Origin: Alphaproteobacteria bacterium
GTDB taxonomy: Bacteria; Pseudomonadota; Alphaproteobacteria; Rhodobacterales; Rhodobacteraceae
Direction: 5' to 3'
DNA length: 64,000 bases
Assembly (NCBI GenBank): GCA_030429105.1
Contig: JAUIDE010000005.1
Coordinates: 1 to 64,000 of the forward strand
In this document: one piece after another, positions 52,834 to 60,506 of the stretch
Layout: the number at the start of each line of letters is the position of its first letter
Numbering within the stretch: the first letter of the stretch is position 1
Notes under the pieces: model-generated
Seen by the model: the letters and a program-made list of their open reading frames with translations, nothing else
Told to the model about the DNA's origin: nothing
Databases searched by the model: none
Program-made: the position numbers and the translations under genes

Positions 52834-53984
52834 TCGATCAGCCTCTCGAGATGGGCGACGACGCTCGGCCGGTTGCGGAAATAATGGTCCAGCCGATCAA
52901 GCAGAAGGGAGAGCAGTAGGTCCTCGTAGTCCATCCCTTCCGACCCGAGGCCGAGGCAGACAAGGCTCGTTCCGCGCTCGTCCGGGCGCTTCAGATCGGG
53001 CTTCGGGTTCGCCTCGAGGATATGGAGCCGCCCCGCCGAGTCCGCCCGCACGTCGAGCCGCACGAGACACCGAATCTGGAGATCGTCGTGAACGCGCCGC
53101 GCGAGCGCGAGGAGCGGCTCTCGTACCGGATCGCCAGGCGGGAGCGCGCGGGCGCGGCCGCCGTCGATCGGCTTCAGGTCCATCGAGATGAAGATCGCCT
53201 CTCCTGGCGCGAGGCGGCGCTCGACGGCGGAGAAGGCGAAGGGCTCGGCGCCCCGCTCCGGGCGCCCGCCGCGGACGACGACCGGGCCGGAGACGGCCAC
53301 GCAGTACTCGGGTCCATCCATGAAGGCCTCGACCAGCACCTGGTTCAGCGTCTCGCGATAGACGGCCTCTACTACTCCGGGCACATCCTCCCTCGCCGCG
53401 ACATGATGGACGTTGAGGGAGGCGCGGCCGATCACCGGCTTGACGACGAAGCCGCCCTCCCAGCCGTCGAAGGCGCGCCGGAAGGCAGGGTCCTCAAGCT
53501 CGAGGCGCCCGCGCACCCCGTCCCAGACAAGAAAGGGCGGGGTCGGGAGGCCGAGCGCCTGCGCCTCCCGCTTGAAGACCTGCTTCGAATCGAGGGTGAG
53601 CGCGAGAAGCGGGCGATGGCCGACATAGGGGATTCCCGCCAGCTCCATCACCGCGGGGGCGTGGGCGATGGCGTCATAACCCTGCATCCCGGCGGTGTTT
53701 AGCCAGGCGAGATCGATCCGCTCCTCCCGCAGCCGGTCGGGCAGGGTCAGGTCGTCCGGCAGGAGCATGACATGGCGGAAGCCGGCGGCGCGGAGGCCGT
53801 TCCTTATGTCCTTGGCGACGGGCTTGTAAGACTTTTCGGACCGCGGATTGCGCCCCTTGTGGATCACCGCGCCCTGCGCCTCCTTGTCGCCGTTATAGAC
53901 GACGGCGACGCGCAGCCCCTCCCGGAGCCCGTCGAGCCCGGCGACGAGCCGGTCGAAGGGGTCGATGGCGCTCAATGCGGTCAC
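52830..53984 (-). CDS. ATP-grasp ligase, D-alanine-D-alanine ligase-like
   Basis: 384 residues with ATP-grasp features: a pre-ATP-grasp fold (RVAVVYNGDKEAQGAV), a central PYVGHRPLLALTLDSKQVF region, the ATP-binding Lys in GGFVVKPVIGRASLNVH, and the metal-binding HILEANPKPDLKRPDE near the C-terminus. It resembles D-Ala-D-Ala ligase-like enzymes that join a carboxylate to an amine. The chain is longer than Ddl (~310) and the serine loop of true Ddl is not evident, so a different peptide or amino acid ligation is likely. It is the first gene of a three-gene operon with an MFS-sensor fusion and a binding protein. Confidence 0.85.
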   Translation of the reverse strand: MTALSAIDPFDRLVAGLDGLREGLRVAVVYNGDKEAQGAVIHKGRNPRSEKSYKPVAKDIRNGLRAAGFRHVMLLPDDLTLPDRLREERIDLAWLNTAGMQGYDAIAHAPAVMELAGIPYVGHRPLLALTLDSKQVFKREAQALGLPTPPFLVWDGVRGRLELEDPAFRRAFDGWEGGFVVKPVIGRASLNVHHVAAREDVPGVVEAVYRETLNQVLVEAFMDGPEYCVAVSGPVVVRGGRPERGAEPFAFSAVERRLAPGEAIFISMDLKPIDGGRARALPPGDPVREPLLALARRVHDDLQIRCLVRLDVRADSAGRLHILEANPKPDLKRPDERGTSLVCLGLGSEGMDYEDLLLSLLLDRLDHYFRNRPSVVAHLERLIE

Positions 53985-54077
53985 TCCTGCGGTCCAAGGC
54001 GCTTTCTGCGCTGCGGGAGGCTAACAAAGGGTTGAGGGATGGCAAGGCCGGAAGGCCATAGCGCCGCGCAGTCCCGG

Positions 54078-54710
54078 TTAGCCGGGGGCCAGCAGACGAC
54101 GGAGCGGGGCTTCCGCTTCAGGTCGTCCGAAGAGCCGGAAGCGAGAAAGATGGGGAAGCCGGGCGACGATCCGACCGTCCGGCGCTCGATAACGCCGGAG
54201 GCTGACGGAACCCCAGCCGGATGAAAACTTCGCTTCGAGCCGCGCGCCTATCGCCTCCCTCGCGATTTCCGCCGCCTCGTCGGAACAGGCGATGACGAGC
54301 CGGATTTCCTTCCGCGACAGCGCCTCCTTCCAGAACGCCCGCCCGAACGCGAGCCCGCCGCGCTTCTGGCCCACGCCCACCCCTTCCCAGTCGTCGCTCC
54401 GGAACGGCATGGCGACGCCGGTCAGTATCTCGGCAGGCTTCAGGCCGATGAAGTCTGCGAGGCGGAGGAATTGTCCGGTGATCGGTGATTGCGTCGTATG
54501 CCGCTCGACCTCATAGGAGTTCCCGCGCTCGTCCGAGACGACGCGCATCTCCGCCCCTGCCGGAACCCGCCCGCCCGGATTGAGCGAGATGAAGGCGGCC
54601 CGCGCCGTCCCCAGCGTCGCCCATGAGGAATAAAGCAGCTTGTAGCCGTCGGCGAAGCCGAGCGTCTTCTCATCGGCCTCAAGCCGGGCCGCCCAATCCG
54701 CACGGTTCAT
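54078..54710 (-). CDS. Unrecognised protein, possibly uracil-DNA-glycosylase-fold
   Basis: 210 residues, soluble. Near residue 40 the segment AAFISLNPGGRVP resembles motif 1 of the uracil-DNA glycosylase superfamily (xxLNPG), and near the C-terminus LPHLSRFRLFG could correspond to motif 2 (HPSxx). The middle part EVERHTTQSPITGQF and VACSDEAAEIAREAIGARL-like stretch (VIACSDEAAEIAREA) is also compatible. This assignment is a guess from short motifs. The start at 54710 shares a base with the stop of the 510-residue gene (TGATG), so the two are coupled. The gene is part of an unusual, partly AT-rich segment. Confidence 0.7.
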   Translation of the reverse strand: MNRADWAARLEADEKTLGFADGYKLLYSSWATLGTARAAFISLNPGGRVPAGAEMRVVSDERGNSYEVERHTTQSPITGQFLRLADFIGLKPAEILTGVAMPFRSDDWEGVGVGQKRGGLAFGRAFWKEALSRKEIRLVIACSDEAAEIAREAIGARLEAKFSSGWGSVSLRRYRAPDGRIVARLPHLSRFRLFGRPEAEAPLRRLLAPG

Positions 54711-56242
54711 CACGAACTCCCTTCCTTGGTCGCAGTCTGCAAAGCCTCCGCCTCCCGCCGCGCGCGCCATCGCTCGCGCAACGCCTGCTCGTCCGCCTCC
54801 GCCTGCGCGCGCCGGCTTCCGGTAAAGTCGGCGAGCGAGGCGCGATAGTCCGCGACCCAGTCCCTGAGCGCGGCCTCGATGCTTCCGTCATGGAGCCCCG
54901 CCTCGACATGCCAGGCGAGCGTCCCGCGCGGGCTCCAGAGCGTGCGGCGGGTCTCCCAAGGCAGGTTGACCGGCTCGGATTTGCGATGGTCAGGACCGTC
55001 GCCGTAGGAGAGGTCGTCGATCAGCCAGTCCTGCACGGATCGGGGAGAGACGGGGTTGAAGCGAAGATATTCATAGGTGTCGGTCGGGGTCTCGTCGCCA
55101 TCCAATTGGTTCGCACTGCGGGATGGCCTGAAGAAGGCAGATGAAGCGGGAGACTTGTTCTGCTTCACTAATCTCGACCAAGCTAATTCGAATGATTCTG
55201 AGAAATTTACGTCATTGCAACATGGCTCATCGAATGAATTTTGACCAGACCAAGTCATTTCATTGGAGAAATATTCAAAATCTGACAAGGTGCTCTTTGC
55301 TACTAGTGTCTTAGAAATTGGAGCTTCAAGTCTAAGCTCGTCAAGACAACTGCGCATGAAATACGCGCTGGCGGAAAGCGGCCCGGTCGGCGCTATCGCG
55401 AGGTGAAGGTCCCAGTATGCAGTAACGACGCCCGGCGCGACGGTTCCGTGCTCGTCATCGAAGGATGTCCTCACAACAAATTCGCCGCGCAGCTGGCCGA
55501 ATGGTATGCGGGCTATCCGGATCGCTGGAAATGGAGGGACACCGCCATCGAAAAGAACCGGATAGAATCGGCCAGCAGGGGAAACACGGAAAGCATCCGA
55601 TTCGATGCTTTCTTCCAGCGCCATTGCGACTGGCGCGCCATATGGGTCCCACCCTGCGCTTACCGACTCAGCTTCGGTCCAAAGCGATTGAATATCGAGC
55701 GAAACTGCGAGATCGCGAACGAGGTCTTGCAGCAAGCGGGAGAGGCGAAGCGCCGGGTTCGCCTCGTCCTCGGTGACGGGGCCAATCTCCTTTGCCAGTC
55801 CGGCGCGTTCAAGAAGTTCTATCTGCGTCTCATCCCGGTCCCGCCCGATAATCCCGGCGAGGGCTGCGACAAGCCTAAGATAGGTGGCGGCGTTCTTGAG
55901 CGGGGTGGGGCCATGCTTTGGATACTTTGATCGCGCCTCCGCATTCACCACTTCAATACGGTCATGAAGTTTCCAACGGGCGATGCGGAAAGCGCCTTCA
56001 CCGCTAACCTTTTCGTTTTCGCAAGTCGGCGCGACTTCCGCCGTCAGCTTCGCCTTCCTTACTTCCTGGTAGAGCTGGGAGACCATCAGGGCGGCTTCGA
56101 GTCTCTGGTCACCTTCCAGTTTGCGTTTGCCGTCTTTCAGCAAAGCGGCGACCTCTGCTATCCTCTTTTGCCTCACTCGGTTGGTGAGTTTTTTGCGTTC
56201 CGTGGGCTCAATTCGCTCCTTGCGCATCGTCCCATCCCTCAC
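54710..56242 (-). CDS. Hypothetical protein with AT-rich core, likely acquired
   Basis: 510 residues, no recognised domain. The N-terminal ~60 residues are Lys/Arg/Glu-rich and helical (ERKKLTNRVRQKRIAEVAAL), and the C-terminal ~70 residues are again charged and Ala/Arg-rich. No signal peptide or membrane segment. Base composition changes within the gene: the 120 bases 55201-55320 are 36% G+C, while the flanks are GC-rich, as if a foreign core were ameliorating. The start GTG at 56242 overlaps the stop of the upstream small gene (GTGA); ATG at 56227 is an alternative. It forms a coupled trio with a small DUF4258-like protein and a UDG-like protein. Confidence 0.75.
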   Translation of the reverse strand: MRDGTMRKERIEPTERKKLTNRVRQKRIAEVAALLKDGKRKLEGDQRLEAALMVSQLYQEVRKAKLTAEVAPTCENEKVSGEGAFRIARWKLHDRIEVVNAEARSKYPKHGPTPLKNAATYLRLVAALAGIIGRDRDETQIELLERAGLAKEIGPVTEDEANPALRLSRLLQDLVRDLAVSLDIQSLWTEAESVSAGWDPYGAPVAMALEESIESDAFRVSPAGRFYPVLFDGGVPPFPAIRIARIPFGQLRGEFVVRTSFDDEHGTVAPGVVTAYWDLHLAIAPTGPLSASAYFMRSCLDELRLEAPISKTLVAKSTLSDFEYFSNEMTWSGQNSFDEPCCNDVNFSESFELAWSRLVKQNKSPASSAFFRPSRSANQLDGDETPTDTYEYLRFNPVSPRSVQDWLIDDLSYGDGPDHRKSEPVNLPWETRRTLWSPRGTLAWHVEAGLHDGSIEAALRDWVADYRASLADFTGSRRAQAEADEQALRERWRARREAEALQTATKEGSS

Positions 56243-56511
56243 TTCACGCCGCGGCGGTAGCGCCGCCCGGCGGGGCCGTCATGGATCGGTAGGATCGTGA
56301 CGAGCGTTCCCTCCGTGATCACGGCCGCATAGCGGGCGAAGCGCGGGTTCCCCATCGCCGCCGCGGCTCGGCGGCTGATGCTGAGCGCGACAGCGCCGCC
56401 GCCGACATGCGTCTCCCTGTCGGCATGGTCGAGCAGCTGCCCGATCATGTCGCGCCGACCGCAGCGTCTTGCGGCGTGCCGGCTAATACTCAGGTTCGTC
56501 CGGTCATCCAT
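56239..56511 (-). CDS. Small protein, DUF4258-like (possible RelE-type fold)
   Basis: 90 residues. The N-terminal SISRHAARRCGRRDM and the C-terminal part with AVITEGTLVTILPIHDG followed by a basic tail RRYRRGVK resemble the DUF4258 pattern (xxSxHAxxRMxxRGI ... VVTxDGxVITVxHR...R), a family with RelE/HigB-like folds, some of which act as toxins. No antitoxin gene is seen next to it; instead the 510-residue gene follows with a GTGA overlap. The assignment is by pattern only, and a role in a toxin or defence unit is a hypothesis. Confidence 0.65.
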   Translation of the reverse strand: MDDRTNLSISRHAARRCGRRDMIGQLLDHADRETHVGGGAVALSISRRAAAAMGNPRFARYAAVITEGTLVTILPIHDGPAGRRYRRGVK

Positions 56512-56620
56512 GTTCGCCTCCTTCGTCTGTCTGACAAGAAGAAGGCATGCTGGAGTGGCTTAGTGGAAGGCCAATTTAGGCTTCCAGCATTCGATTTTTT
56601 GGCTTTAGCTTTGGCCTCAC

Positions 56621-58429
56621 CTAGATCGCCGCGCAGGCCCTCCCGAGCCAGACCCGCTCCGACTCGCTCAGCAGCGGGGAGAGGGCCGCCTCGACCCGCG
56701 CGTGATAGGCGTTCAGCCAGTCGCGCTCCGCCTGGTCCAGCAGCGCGGGGTCGATGAGGCGGCGGTCGATGGGGCAGAACGTCAGCGTCTCGAATCCGAG
56801 CATCGGGCGCTCCCCGCCCTCGGGAACAGTGGGCCCCTCGACCAGCACGAGATTCTCGATCCGGATTCCGAATGCGCCAGTGCGGTAATAGCCGGGTTCG
56901 TTCGAGCAGATCATGCCCGACCGGAGCGGGACCGTCCCTCGCCGCGAAAGGCTCTGCGGCCCCTCGTGGACGCCGAGATAGGCGCCGACGCCGTGTCCCG
57001 TGCCGTGGTCATAGTCGAGCCCGGCGCGCCAGAGCGGCGCGCGGGCGAGCGTGTCTATGTCCCGCCCCGTCGTCCCCTCGGGGAAGCGCGCCAGCGTCAC
57101 CGCGATCATCGCCTTCAGGACGAGCGTGAAGGCGCGAACGGCGCCCTCGGGCGGGAAGCCGACCGTCACGGTGCGGGTGATGTCCGTCGTCCCGTCGAGA
57201 TATTGCCCGCCGGAATCGATCAGCATCAGCTCGCCCGGCGAAAGCCGCCGGTCCGTCGCCTCGGTGACCCGGTAATGCACGATGGCGCCGTTGGGGCCGG
57301 AGCCGACGATGCTGTCGAAGCTGATGTCCATCAGCGCGTTGGTCGCGCGCCGCTCCGCCTCCAGCCGCTTCGCGATGGCGATCTCGGTGAGGGCGCCGCC
57401 CGGCGCCTCCCGGTCGAGCCAGCAGAGGAAGCGGGCCATGGCCGCGCCGTCCCGCAGATGCGCCTCACGGGCGCCTGCAGCTTCCGCCTCCGTCTTGATG
57501 GCCTTCGGCAAACGGCAAGGATCGTCCCCCTTCACGATCCGGGCGCCGCCCGCCTCCGCCGCGCGGAAGAGGGCGAAGGGGGCGCTCTGCCCGTCCAGCA
57601 GCAGCGTCTTGCCGCCGAAGCCGCCTACCGCCGCCTCGAACTCGTCCCGTGGGCGAATGGCGACGCCCTCGCCCAGATGCTCGCGCAATCCCTCCGCCTC
57701 CTGTCCCGGCCGGAGGAAGAGCGTGACAGCGCCAGCCGCGTCGATCAGCGCGAAGACGAGCGGGGCGGGGAGCCGCGGCAGGTCGTCTCCGCGAATGTTT
57801 AGCAGCCAGGCGACGCTGTCCGGCAGGGTGAGCGCCGCTGCGTCAGCCGCCGCCGCCCGAATGGCGGCGGCGACGATCTCCCGTTTCTCCGCCGCGCTTC
57901 TCCCGGCCAGCGCGTCAGGATAGGGGCGGATGGGGGCTGCGGGCGGGGCGGGGCGGTCCTCCCACACCGCGTCGAGCGGGTTGCCGTCGGTCGGCGAGGC
58001 TTCCATCCTGGCGGCGGCCAGCCGTGACTTGAGAGCCTCGACCTCCGCGGCGCCATGAAGCCACGGGTCGAACCCGATCTTCGCGCCCGTCTTCGCTGCT
58101 CCGGCGACCCACGCGCCGACAGGAGCTTCATGGAGCGGCTGGAGCGACCAGAGCGCGCCATCCGCCTGCTGCGCGGCCTGGAGCGTGTAGCGCCCGTCTA
58201 CGAAGAGGGCGGCCCTGTCCGCCAGCACGGCGGCGACGCCGGCCGAGCCGGTGAAGCCTGTCAGCCAGGCGAGCCGCGCGTCGGAGGGCGGGACATACTC
58301 GCCTTGATGCGCGTCGGCGCGCGGGACGAGGAACCCGTCCAGCCCCCTCCGCGCCAGTTCCGCGCGGAGGCGCGAGAGCCGCGCGCTCCGGTCCGCCGCC
58401 GCGCCCGGGGCCTCGAAAGTCTGGAACAT
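56621..58429 (-). CDS. Aminopeptidase P family metallopeptidase (M24B, Xaa-Pro)
   Basis: 602 residues. Two N-terminal creatinase-like domains (AELARRGLDGFLVPRADAHQG and DSVAWLLNIRGDD) precede the pita-bread M24 domain at ~310-540. Metal ligands are visible: the Asp pair in LIDSGGQYLDGTTDITRT, His in DHGTGHGVGAYLGVHEGP, Glu in CSNEPGYY and Glu in IRIENLVLV. The C-terminal extension (TFCPIDRRLIDPALLDQAERDWL-type, with CPIDRRLIDP) is typical of the long ~600-residue aminopeptidase P group. It releases N-terminal residues before proline in the cytoplasm. It borders the AT-rich segment at its 3' end. Confidence 0.95.
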   Translation of the reverse strand: MFQTFEAPGAAADRSARLSRLRAELARRGLDGFLVPRADAHQGEYVPPSDARLAWLTGFTGSAGVAAVLADRAALFVDGRYTLQAAQQADGALWSLQPLHEAPVGAWVAGAAKTGAKIGFDPWLHGAAEVEALKSRLAAARMEASPTDGNPLDAVWEDRPAPPAAPIRPYPDALAGRSAAEKREIVAAAIRAAAADAAALTLPDSVAWLLNIRGDDLPRLPAPLVFALIDAAGAVTLFLRPGQEAEGLREHLGEGVAIRPRDEFEAAVGGFGGKTLLLDGQSAPFALFRAAEAGGARIVKGDDPCRLPKAIKTEAEAAGAREAHLRDGAAMARFLCWLDREAPGGALTEIAIAKRLEAERRATNALMDISFDSIVGSGPNGAIVHYRVTEATDRRLSPGELMLIDSGGQYLDGTTDITRTVTVGFPPEGAVRAFTLVLKAMIAVTLARFPEGTTGRDIDTLARAPLWRAGLDYDHGTGHGVGAYLGVHEGPQSLSRRGTVPLRSGMICSNEPGYYRTGAFGIRIENLVLVEGPTVPEGGERPMLGFETLTFCPIDRRLIDPALLDQAERDWLNAYHARVEAALSPLLSESERVWLGRACAAI

Positions 58430-58498
58430 GAGTCTCGCTCCGCCTGCCTGTCTTTCGACGACGGTGGACCGGCGCGGCGCAACTCCGCAAGGTCCGTC

Positions 58499-59320
58499 TC
58501 ACTCGGCGAAGGCGTCCCGCGCCTCCACCCCGATCAGGAGCGTCAGCCGCTCGCCCGACGGCCCGGTCAGACTAAGGCGTTCCGCGAGCCGCCCGCGGCG
58601 CCAGCCGAAGGGCTGCCGCTCGCCGCGCCAGCGCGCTTCCGGCTTGTCGAGGAAGGCGAACTCCGCCGATTCGTCGACGAGCGCGGCGCGCGCCTTCTCG
58701 CCCGTGAGATCGCGAAAACTCACGATCTCCGCCCGGCCCATCGGCTTCAGCGCCTCCGCCACAAGGCGTCGCGCGCCTTCGGGGCCAATCAGGAAGGCGG
58801 AGACGGCTGGCGCGAAGGCGAAGCTTTCGAGCGGGGCGAGCAACGCGCCGTCCGCCGCGACGACGCGGCAGCCGCATTCGGGCTCCGCGCCCCGCCGTTC
58901 CAGCTGCGCAAGGCAGGCGGTGAGCGCGGCTTCGGCCGCCGTCGCGGCGTCCGGCGCGGGCGGAGAGGCGGCGGCGGCGGGGCAGGAGGCGGGCGGGGCG
59001 CCGCGCGCCAGCGCGCGCGGGAAGGCGGCGGCCAGGAAGGCCGCGCCCTCGGGCGAGGCGCGGAGCCAGGGCGCCGCCGCGACCTGGACCCGCCGCGGGC
59101 CTGTTTCCGCAGCGATCCGACCCGCCGCCTCCGCGGCCCGCGACCCCGCGAGGCGCGCCTCCGCGGCCGTCTTCGCCTCATAGGTCGGCGGCGCCTCCGG
59201 CGCGGCGAGCCGGGCGAGGTCGGCCGGAGACGGCCCGCTCAGGCCGCCGACGCCGGCGCCCGGCGCTGCGCAGGCCGTCAGCATCGCGACGCACCCGATT
59301 GCAATCATGACGCGAATCAT
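58499..59320 (-). CDS. Predicted lipoprotein of unknown function
   Basis: 273 residues with a lipoprotein signal peptide MIRVMIAIGCVAMLTAC, where LTAC is the lipobox and Cys17 the lipidated residue. The mature part is very Ala-rich with several Cys (ASCPAAAAS, TACLAQLER, PECGCRVV). The C-terminal half (APAVSAFLIGPEGARRLVAE, AEIVSFRDLTGEKARAAL) looks like a compact alpha/beta domain that I do not recognise. I start at 59320 because it gives the signal peptide and has GAGCGGA upstream; the open frame to 59365 begins with GTG without a signal. The gene is divergent from the cold-shock gene. Confidence 0.78.
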   Translation of the reverse strand: MIRVMIAIGCVAMLTACAAPGAGVGGLSGPSPADLARLAAPEAPPTYEAKTAAEARLAGSRAAEAAGRIAAETGPRRVQVAAAPWLRASPEGAAFLAAAFPRALARGAPPASCPAAAASPPAPDAATAAEAALTACLAQLERRGAEPECGCRVVAADGALLAPLESFAFAPAVSAFLIGPEGARRLVAEALKPMGRAEIVSFRDLTGEKARAALVDESAEFAFLDKPEARWRGERQPFGWRRGRLAERLSLTGPSGERLTLLIGVEARDAFAE

Positions 59321-59355
59321 TTCTGTCCGCTCACCCTTTCCGCCCGTATCGGCTA

Positions 59356-59385
59356 TTGACGCCACCTTACGGCGAGGGGAATATT
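59356..59385 (+). promoter_or_regulatory. Predicted promoter of the cold-shock operon
   Basis: TTGACG (59356-59361) is followed after 18 bases by AATATT (59380-59385). The resulting leader of about 70 bases contains a small GGTGT/ACACC hairpin (59404-59419) and a T-rich segment, in line with the structured leaders of cold-shock genes. The -35 box also lies within the alternative GTG reading frame upstream of the lipoprotein, which argues against that longer start. Confidence 0.45.
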
Positions 59386-59463
59386 TGACCAGAGGAAGCC
59401 GCAGGTGTTTCGATACACCAAGATTTTGCGGGTTTTCGGATTTGCGTCCGGTGGGGTGACGGT

Positions 59464-60030
59464 TTGAGCGAGACGATGACGAGCGACGCCGAGGAGGTGC
59501 TGGGCCGCGTAAAGTGGTACGACGCCGGAAAAGGCTACGGCTTCGTCGCCACCGACGATGGCGGAGGCGACGTGCTTCTGCACGCCAACTGCCTTCGCCG
59601 CTCGAATCTCACTTCCGTGGCTGACGGCGCACGGATCCGCCTTACCGCCTATCGCGGCGATCGCGGTCGGCAGGCGCATGTCGTCCTCGAAGTGGAACAG
59701 CCGGCTACGATTGCGGCGGTGGTCGCGGCGCCGGAGCCGCCGAAACCCGCCAAGCCGACCGAAGTGCTCGCGGAGCTCACCAACGCCTCCGGCTGGTGCG
59801 CTGCGCGCATCAAGTGGTTCGACCGGGCGAAGGGCTTCGGCTTCGCCAACATCTTCGGCGACGAGGCGGACGTTTTCGTCCACATGGAGCTTGTCCGCGC
59901 AGCCGGCCTGCCCGATCTCGCGCCCGGCGAGGCGATCGCGGTCCGTGTCGCCGACGGGCCGCGCGGGCGCATGGCCTCCGAGGTCTGCGCCTGGGACGCG
60001 ATGCCGCTCGTGATCGCGGGGGGCGACTGA
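59464..60030 (+). CDS. Cold-shock protein with two CSD domains
   Basis: 188 residues with two cold-shock domains joined by a Pro/Ala/Glu linker. CSD1 has GRVKWYDAGKGYGFVA and GGDVLLHANCL; CSD2 has ARIKWFDRAKGFGFAN and EADVFVHMELV, each with RNP1- and RNP2-like aromatic patches for single-stranded nucleic acid binding. The double-domain form is characteristic of Alphaproteobacteria. The frame starts with TTG at 59464; an ATG at 59476 (MTSDAEE) is an equally plausible start and has GAGCGAG upstream. The DUF192 gene overlaps the stop. Confidence 0.93.
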   Translation: MSETMTSDAEEVLGRVKWYDAGKGYGFVATDDGGGDVLLHANCLRRSNLTSVADGARIRLTAYRGDRGRQAHVVLEVEQPATIAAVVAAPEPPKPAKPTEVLAELTNASGWCAARIKWFDRAKGFGFANIFGDEADVFVHMELVRAAGLPDLAPGEAIAVRVADGPRGRMASEVCAWDAMPLVIAGGD

Positions 60031-60506
60031 TCGGCGCCGGGCGGCTCGCCGCCGGCGTCGCCGGCCTCATCGCCCTCGTCGCTTCGGGGGCGGCGGGAGA
60101 AGGGGCCTGCGCCCCGGATCGGATCGACATCCGCACGGACAAGGGCGACGTCAGCTACCGCGTCGAGATCGCCGACGACCCGGAAGAGCGTGCGCGCGGC
60201 CTGATGTTCCGGGAGGAGATGCCGAGGGACGCCGGCATGATCTTCGTCTATCCCGAGGCGCAGCCGATGGCCTTCTGGATGAAGAACACGCCTCTGCCGC
60301 TCGACATAGTCTTCATCAGCCGGCGCGGCGTGATTTGCGGGATCGCTGAGAACACCACGCCCTTCTCGGAGGAGTCGATCCCCTCCGGCTGCGCCGCGCA
60401 GGTCGCGCTCGAGGTCAATGCGGGCGAGGCGGCGGCGCAGGGGCTCAGGCGCGGCGCCGCCGTCCGCCATCCGGCGATCCTGGATCCGGTCTGGACCTGC
60501 GAATGA
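60027..60506 (+). CDS. DUF192 family exported protein with a non-standard start
   Basis: About 159 residues. DUF192 motifs are clear: ADDPEERARGLMFREEMP, AFWMKNTPLPLDIVFI and VALEVNAGEAAAQGLR. The N-terminus is a signal peptide (GAGRLAAGVAGLIALVASG). No ATG, GTG or TTG occurs in frame between the signal peptide and the cold-shock gene; the first one downstream lies inside the domain. I therefore place the start at CTG 60027 (or ATC 60030), which overlaps the cold-shock TGA and sits 3 (or 6) bases after a GGGGGG run. Strong coupling to the upstream gene could support a rare start; a base error is the other explanation. The family has no settled function. Confidence 0.8.
   Translation: MIGAGRLAAGVAGLIALVASGAAGEGACAPDRIDIRTDKGDVSYRVEIADDPEERARGLMFREEMPRDAGMIFVYPEAQPMAFWMKNTPLPLDIVFISRRGVICGIAENTTPFSEESIPSGCAAQVALEVNAGEAAAQGLRRGAAVRHPAILDPVWTCE

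Noticed and set aside
55403-55930. 175-residue plus-strand frame in the AT-rich segment
   Set aside because: It is opposite the 510-residue gene, which is coupled to both neighbours, and its translation has no motif or ribosome-binding site that favours it.
59796-60506. ATG-started 236-residue frame for the DUF192 gene
   Set aside because: It would overlap most of the second cold-shock domain and place an Arg-rich non-signal sequence before the clear signal peptide.
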